From the NCBI GenBank assembly GCA_948567375.1, contig OX419762.1:44497034-44561033 (forward strand): DNA of 64,000 nucleotides, written 5' to 3'. This document shows, in pieces, positions 57,625-64,000 of this stretch (its first letter is position 1; each line of letters begins with the position of its first letter). Source of the stretch: Lunularia cruciata. Lineage: Eukaryota > Streptophyta > Marchantiopsida > Lunulariales > Lunulariaceae. The notes below the pieces were generated by a model. The model saw nothing but the letters and a program-made list of their open reading frames with translations. It was not told where the DNA came from and did not search any database. The position numbers and the translations under genes are program-made.

Positions 57625-60600
57625 GAGTGTTTGCAAGAGACCTCCCAGCGGGGATGCTGCGTAATTTCAATTGCTAGCAACACTGAAAACAAAGTTGAGA
57701 CTCCAGCTGAGTGTTAGGAAGTCTCTGAAGCATGTTCAGTGGAGCAAATGGTATAAATTTTACACCAAGATTTACAACCTAGGAACCAAGTCTCGACACT
57801 CTAGAGTGTTTCTCGTGTAACTCCTTGTCACGCACTCTGGTAACTCCCAAAGTTCCTAAAATCACTTCAAGTCCTGAATTGATCAGTTAGTGACACCTGA
57901 TCAGCTCACCAGCCTCGCTAGTTTCCGCTGCACTGCTAACACTACAAAACCTGCACTGCAAATCCTAAGATGTAGCAGTGAGAATGCAGCTACCAAGCTG
58001 AAGCCGAGTGAGTCAGTGATTACCTTTGGCAAGTTCTCGAACTTATATACTCAGCGAGCTGAAGTACAATCTCTGAAGCGTGGCATAAGCAAGTGCCCGC
58101 ACATGAAACTTGCAATTTGGAAGGACAATAAGAACTGCCCTGAGGATTAAGCGGAGCAAGATAAGGACCAGGAATGGCAGATTCCTGTTATGGACGTGCA
58201 GTAGAGACGGAAGAAGTTGCATTCTTGATGGTGAGGGACGAAGAGAGTGGGGAACGTTGCATGTTTTTGTGTGCGAGACCGTCAAAGGCGGAGCTGAAAT
58301 CAATTATTCTCCAAGTGAAAGTCAAAATAAGAATATAAACATGATCCACCACTCGTCACAATTCAAGCATGTACAGTAACTACATCAAAAATCGAGCGCT
58401 CCAATAGACAATTGAATACCTAGTTCAATCTTTCTGAGTATTGATATAGTGTAGCAGACGGATATTACTCCTACAGTGCGTCCAAGTATCCATGGTACCA
58501 TTCCATTTCTTCAAGACGAGTTCGCGCACAGTCAACTTAGGTACGCAAGACGTTGCAGACTGTAAAAGGATTGTTCAGCACCACGTGATCGGCTTGACAA
58601 GGATACATTTCTTCACGGAGTGCTGAACACCAACGGCAGCAATTTTTCTCCAACCGTTGACAATTTACTGTAGTTTCTCATGTGTGACTGTCGTTTATCA
58701 TTGCTGATTGAATTGATTTCGACTAATCTCGAAAATAATCAATGCGGGAAACATCCAGGCTCCATTTCTGCATCGATCAAGGAAATCCGGTAAAATATGA
58801 TTCATTCCTCTCTGGAAACAAGTTACTGTAACTGACCATGACGGTCTTCTGGCAATCCCAACTTCATCCATATCATCCGGGATTTCCTGTGACTACTTTG
58901 CCATTGGAAGGTGTAATTACTTTTCCATTTGATAACTTAAACGTCCAGGTAGCGATCGCACCTGGACTACGCTCGCAAGTTCCACAATCTTGGTATCCAC
59001 TGCCTGCCAATTGTTTCCTTGTAGGCCCATTTACAGATGGCAATCTGTAGCATATGTTGCCTGGCAACAACCTACTGCTATAGACAATTTTGTCTAAAAC
59101 GTATGTATATCAGGAAAACTGAGCCTTAGGGGCTGTTGGTGTGTACCAAGGTTTGTTCTATGTAGAAGTACTAGAGGTGTGTAATTGAGGCTGACCTGCA
59201 AGCACAATCGAACGAATCTAGCTTTATCATTTCTGCTCATCAACTTGTTTGCATGTACACAGTCCAGGAATCTACTTGAAACTGTGTCAACGTGGAATCG
59301 ACTTGAACAACCAGTCCAAACATGATAAATGCACGTCGAGATCTTGGTCTGACGTCGAATTCTTAGATCTGAAATCTCGGATCCGTCTGCTTTCTGAGAG
59401 AATCCGTGAAAATAACCCTCATTGTACAAACTTCTAGAAAAATCCCAACAAAGACGCTCCGACGGGACGTAGTATGTTTCAAACAATGGTCGGAGGGGAC
59501 CTGCAGGCGCTGGCAGGTCCTTCGAACCGGACTCGACCGGCGGGAGAGGGATGCCATTGTAAAGCCATTTAAGGCCTTTTCGGCCCTTTGGCCGGAGTCA
59601 AATATTTTACGGACGACAAACGGCGAAGTCCCGTAGTGCTTTTTTTCTCGGTTATAACCGGACATGCAAGATTTCCTCGCATGCGGCTTTGTTCCGGAAA
59701 CATGGCCTAGACAACTTCGGCATATCATATCTCGATTGGGACGTGACGAACATACACTTATAGTCCGTCAAAAAGGCTGTTGATGACAGAATCCTTAGGT
59801 CCATGCGTTCGTACTTAAGCTTGAACAGTTCTCACTAATGCTTCGGAAGTTCTTAAAGGCACGTGACACACTGTATTGAGCACCGACATCACATACTATG
59901 TGTACAGATTATAGCAGTGACCACACACCCACAGTATGGACAAAACTGCAGATGTAGACTTCCACAAGATTGGAGCCCACATTTCTAAAGAAATTGGACA
60001 GCTTCTTTCCACTGTAGATTTCGAAGGCAAGACATTACTAACTACTGATTAACATACTCCTTAATTCGAAATGATACATTTTAGTTCATGATCTCGACGG
60101 CCGCCAGATAAACGTCAACATGTATACTCGTGGATTCTTAGATTAAGGAACTCAAACGCATGGTATGGTAGATAAGTTCCTTCCGCCGATCATGATTTCA
60201 TACTGTAAACTAAGTTGAGGATCAGAAGTCGTGTCTTCTATTGCATCTTTACAGTGATTTGCATTTTTCAACTCATTATTGCATCGAGCTTTAGTCTCAA
60301 TCACCGGCGGTCGCTGAATAAAAACCTATCTGGAACTTCTAATTACGTCTACAGCTATATCTCAAATATGTTCTTGATTAGTTAAAACGGTCGAAGCTGG
60401 GTCAATTGAGATAAACCTGTCATCGTCTGTCTATCACTGAATGATCATGAATCCGGAATGCACAAGGTATCGAATTTTTTCCTCGACTCCCAGGTCTGAT
60501 ATGCTTGAAGAAACGAAACGACTTGTAACTGATCCTTACAATCTTCTCCCAGATTCTGGAGATCGGTCGGCAGTTTGTCAGCTACAGGTCTCGAGTGTCT

Positions 60601-61005
60601 TGGATCAGAAGGTCGACTGGCAGAGCCACCACTTTATCTATGCAAAGCTGCTTCAGTAGCGGGGATACAGTTGGTTACTGCGCAGTCTTCGTTTTCCTGG
60701 CAAGCAGATGTGCTGCTAATGAAATGATGCTGAGCGCCTCTGTATGAGTAACCACGAGTTCCTTGTACTTGCTAGCCAGTCCTCCACAGCATGTTGGTCA
60801 AAGAAATCCTGATTCTTGACCCTCCTGGAAGGAAATAGCTAGGTAATGGAACTCTTTAACTATTTCCTGCCGCAAAAGCGCACTAGCTGCTGCGCTTGAA
60901 ATCATCGACATGAACTCAACTCTTGCATCAAATTGCAAATTAAAGAACTCTGAAGAAACTTGTAAACAATTCAGATGTGCAGTGACTGGGAAAGGAGGTT
61001 ACTAT
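57625..61005. other. Spacer between the two mannanase genes
   Basis: The first 430 bp hold the upstream region of the complete mannanase, with a candidate TATA box at 58,042-58,050. Open frames such as 58,110-58,379, 59,094-59,486 and 59,363-59,728 have no recognisable motif. A 13-bp palindrome GTTGCC-T-GGCAAC lies at 59,056-59,068. Nothing else stands out. Confidence 0.4.
58042..58050 (-). promoter_or_regulatory. Candidate TATA box for the complete mannanase
   Basis: GTATATAAG on the minus strand, about 425 bp upstream of the mannanase ATG. It is the best TATA match on that side. The spacing implies a long leader of about 400 bases, which could include an intron or short upstream frames. 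Confidence 0.4.
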
Positions 61006-61010
61006 AGTTA

Positions 61011-64000
61011 CTATAGTTGTGGTGTGGCTTGCGTGCTGTCCAATCTATTTTTCAGAGCGTAGATCTTCTTGGTGATGCGAGTCAATCGCTCGGACTGCCT
61101 AGAGATGATGTCGGCTAACGAGCGGTCCCTGGCAAAAACAGCAAATCCGTCGCTCCATTGCTGCATGCCTTGAGGCAGCAGTTGCCATAGAGTGGCGCCT
61201 CCTGCAGCGCCACCGTTGTTGGCCGAGGAGAAGACGCTGTTATAGACCGTCCAGAAGAAGTCTCTGCGCTGCTTGGGCTGGTAGTGCGCAATCCGGTCAC
61301 TTTTGCCGAATTCCGAAAACACCACAGGCTTGTTCAAAATGCTCGCAGAATCTTTGATGTGCACGTTCATCCATTCTTGCAGGAATCTCAGCCGGTCGTC
61401 GACGCCATCATGCGGCAACCTGCATCGATCAAATCTCTTTCAATCTAAGTTAACGTCGTCCCATCCTTATATTGCTCTCACTATTCCAACCTCAATCAGT
61501 CTTTCTCAGGCCCCCATGTGCAAGGATGTAATAACATTAAACTAATCTCTACTTTCTAGGTACCAACCTAGAAGACAATCGTTTTGACCCCTGTGAGATA
61601 AGTTTGGCTGTTAGGCCATTGGTTTGTTGTGCTTGTCTGAATACAAAAACCTCGTGGGAAGCGTGGTCGATCAACCTGAAGAGCTAATATGCAGACTAAC
61701 TGCACTCCAATTCTGCAGGTACTTCAGTCGTAGGTTGGTGACAAGATACTTTCGATGAAGGTCAATTTTATAAGACACATGATCAGTTTTGGTAAGTCTT
61801 AGAGTCTGAGGGTAGATTTCCTCCTCAATCTCCTCAAGCTACTACCCGTGCATCTGTTTTGACTACGACATTTCTCCTTTACAGAAACATACTAACACTC
61901 CTGTCAGTCACACCAGGTAGTCTTCAAGTTGGACTAAACCGATTGCATCCACGATTATGCTAGTACCAGTTTGTACTGCTCATCTGCCACTCAACCGACG
62001 ATGTTGCTTACCAGAGGTCTGGGTAGCAATGGACTGTGGCATAATCGATGTAAGATATTTGATTGACCCGAAGGTAATCAGTGCCGTGGCCATCCATTTG
62101 GTTTGGATTGGCCCACATCCTATTAGAGCTACTCGCTCCATAAAATCCTTCCATTCCAGCCTGTAACAGATGTTTGTTGTCGGTTGATTTCACATGGGCT
62201 CCCATTTCCTTCACCCATTCCTGCAGATGAGATTATCATATGAATAAATTGATTATTGAATTTATTGCTTTTGAATCCAGTTATTAGTTTTTATTTTATT
62301 ATTTATTTTTTCTAAGAATTTTTTTTTTAATTATAGATACTTGCTAGAACTATAAGATACATTATATTGATCTCATTGAAACGACCAACCTACCGATTAA
62401 GGATAACGAGTATTAAGATACAAATAGGTTTTAAGAATCAGTGTATGTATATATCCTCAATAGAATCACCCGAAACTAAATTCGCCTGCAATTCCCATAA
62501 ACACTTTTCCTCCTTATTTTGTTGTTCATTAGAACTTTGTCGTTAGGTGCGTCCTTAGGTTTACCCCATTGAACAGTGTATGATCCCCATCTTATTTCAT
62601 CACGATCAGTATAGTTGAAATTCAGAATGGTATTACACTTTGGGTCGGTCTCGTACCACCAATGTGTCTCCAGAAGGATCAGATGCGCAACGTGGCTCGT
62701 TGATTAGCTCCCACGCCATGATTGTGGGATCATCTTTGTACACCACTCCAGTTATTGAGTTTACTCGCGTTAACACTTTCTGCAATCAATCATCACAAAC
62801 GTTGTAAAACGTCATTTGTTGTGAAGGTTAGCAAACTTAAAATTTACAAAATCGATCCCGGGATATTAAAGATATATCGAATAACGACGTATTGAAGATT
62901 AGTCAACTATAATTCTGTAGCATGCATGAAGAAACTGAAGAGCATCGCAACACAATCAATGTGCACTTCTAGAGTCATTTGAACTGATTCGAGCATAATT
63001 ACAGTGAGGAGATAGCCACATAGGTGAGATTATCGTGTTTTAGGATTAGCGTATGTCTAACCTAAGGTCACAAGAGAATTGTGATCACAAGGAATCCGGA
63101 ACTCTATTCAGTAAGCAATGGTAGCATCTGATCTGCATGCACAAATTATAACACGAAAACAAGGCTCTGCTCCACGTGTAACACGAACTTATTGCATATT
63201 AAACTGCTCACGGAGTATCAGTGTCCATCAGCCCGTAGCTATTATATTTCGGTTTCTGGAAAAATGGGTGATGATCGAGAATCTAGATCTCCTGAATGTG
63301 TACTCACCGCACAAAGGGCGACCTTTGGAATGGCTTTAATTTGTAGACCTTTGAGCTGTTCTGAATAATCTACAATATTTGCGGATAATCGAAGACTTTT
63401 GGGAATTGATATTGGTGAAGAAGTCGCAGCTGTGCTACCAGAACGTGTATTCCTAATCAATAATCTCAAGATGTGTACCAACGTACTACCGCCTGTTTCA
63501 GCAGAAGAAGTTGGAGGGTATACATGAGGTTCACCTGAACCCCATTGTTGTACGGGCCTAGCTATCTAATGCCCTAACGTTGTATGCTCAAATTCACAGG
63601 CCTACGAGAGGCCGATGCCGCCCTTCTGAAGGGACACTATCGGATTCGTTTTCTTTCTTGGTATTCCACAAATTTCATGCTCAAGTATCTCAAGGATCCC
63701 TTCCTGTCGTACAACATTGTGGCAGTGACGGAAGGATATATACATGGACACCAGACATGTTCTATTCATCTGTACAAATCAAGTTTTCCAATACTATTGA
63801 GGCTTAGCCCCATTTTACCTCTTATGTCTTATCTTTGTACTGCTTGATGGGTCTCCCCATCCTTCTTGTTATCCTACGCGGTCGCCTTTTTTTCAATCAA
63901 GTTTTCCCCCGAATTGACTTTTGTCATTATTGGTCAGCATGCATTGTCCTTGAGAAAGCTAGCGAGAAGTCTGTATACCTGGACGTGATTTCTGTAGTAG
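61011..64000 (-). CDS. MAN: Endo-1,4-beta-mannanase (GH5_7) paralogue, 5' end beyond window
   Basis: It has the same enzyme family and strand as 54,901-57,617. Visible exons are the end of exon 2 (63,979-64,000, YYRNHVQ), exon 3 (62,657-62,779), exon 4 (62,012-62,220) and exon 5 (61,011-61,419). Exon 3 is 123 bp in both genes and all intron phases agree, including the Trp codon split between exons 4 and 5. The acid/base Glu is in [10 protein letters not shown] (exon 3). HCYPDLW ends exon 4. The nucleophile Glu is in [10 protein letters not shown], followed by [13 protein letters not shown] (exon 5). The C-terminus ends [13 protein letters not shown], unlike the first gene. Introns are longer (1,199, 436 and 592 bp), and the first of these holds a dispersed repeat. 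The signal peptide and exon 1 lie outside the window, so completeness is unknown. Confidence 0.9.
63780..63900 (-). repeat. Dispersed repeat family copy inside a mannanase intron
   Basis: The plus strand reads GAGGCTTAGCCCCATTTTAC, then TGCTTGATGGGTCTCCCCAT, CCTTCTTGTTATCCTACGCG and GTCGCC. This is the reverse complement of the family, so the copy has the same orientation as the gene that contains it. It lies about 80 bp inside the intron from the exon 2 donor. Confidence 0.82.

Noticed and set aside
57618..57692. Longer N-terminus for the complete mannanase
   Set aside because: The open frame extends upstream only to a TTG. The ATG at 57,617 directly precedes a good signal peptide.
59056..59068. 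GTTGCC-T-GGCAAC palindrome resembling an animal X-box
   Set aside because: A 13-bp palindrome is expected by chance at this scale, and I have no reason to expect an RFX-type factor here.
63242..63481. Minus-strand frame as exon 2 of the second mannanase
   Set aside because: It lacks the exon 2 motifs. The true exon 2 end (YYRNHVQ followed by GT) is found at 63,979-64,000.

Overview
The window is nuclear DNA of a land plant. The evidence is two intron-containing glycoside hydrolase family 5 subfamily 7 (GH5_7) beta-mannanase genes of plant type, plus degraded Ty3/gypsy, Ty1/copia and PIF/Harbinger transposons typical of plant genomes. I cannot name the species. An early-diverging lineage such as a bryophyte is a guess, not a finding.

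The window falls into two unlike halves that meet near 32.01 kb. The left half (1-32,010) is AT-rich and I found no intact host gene in it. It holds a 5'-truncated gypsy element whose 3' end and LTR occur twice in tandem (about 3.0-7.28 kb). That element abuts a broken minus-strand copia gag-protease-integrase (7.28-8.74 kb). Related lone LTRs lie at 10.7-11.4 kb (+) and 13.87-14.5 kb (-). Two decayed PIF/Harbinger transposases lie on opposite strands (18.48-19.65 kb -, 22.4-23.63 kb +). Two pairs of unidentified decayed coding segments are each present as diverged copies (15.3/28.1 kb and 14.5/30.9 kb). Two long C+T-rich tracts (16.6-18.2 and 24.3-26.7 kb) are present, the second containing a regular 80-bp satellite. 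A 240-bp tandem duplication ends exactly where the composition changes.

The right half (32,010-64,000) is less AT-rich and has a different repeat vocabulary: a ~105-bp minisatellite with a hairpin core (32.8-34.45 kb), a dispersed repeat carrying the GGGGCTAAGCCCC palindrome (at least eight copies in both orientations, one tandemly amplified), a ~980-bp tandem duplication (40.5-42.25 kb), a 5' fragment of a plastid-type tRNA-Val(GAC), and a near-perfect hairpin at 47.9 kb.

The supported genes all lie on the minus strand of the right half. They are a single-exon gene for a basic, internally repeated Ser/Gly-rich protein of unknown family (35,906-36,916); a single-exon ankyrin-repeat protein with a long Ser/Pro/Arg-rich tail (50,407-51,813); a complete five-exon secreted endo-beta-mannanase (54,901-57,617, 421 residues after splicing); and a second mannanase (61,011 to beyond 64,000) cut by the right edge. 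The two mannanases are head-to-tail paralogues with identical intron phases. Both keep the catalytic glutamates that are visible, so they probably act on cell-wall mannans. A possible short gene with a good TATA box but no early ATG sits at 46.05-46.58 kb.
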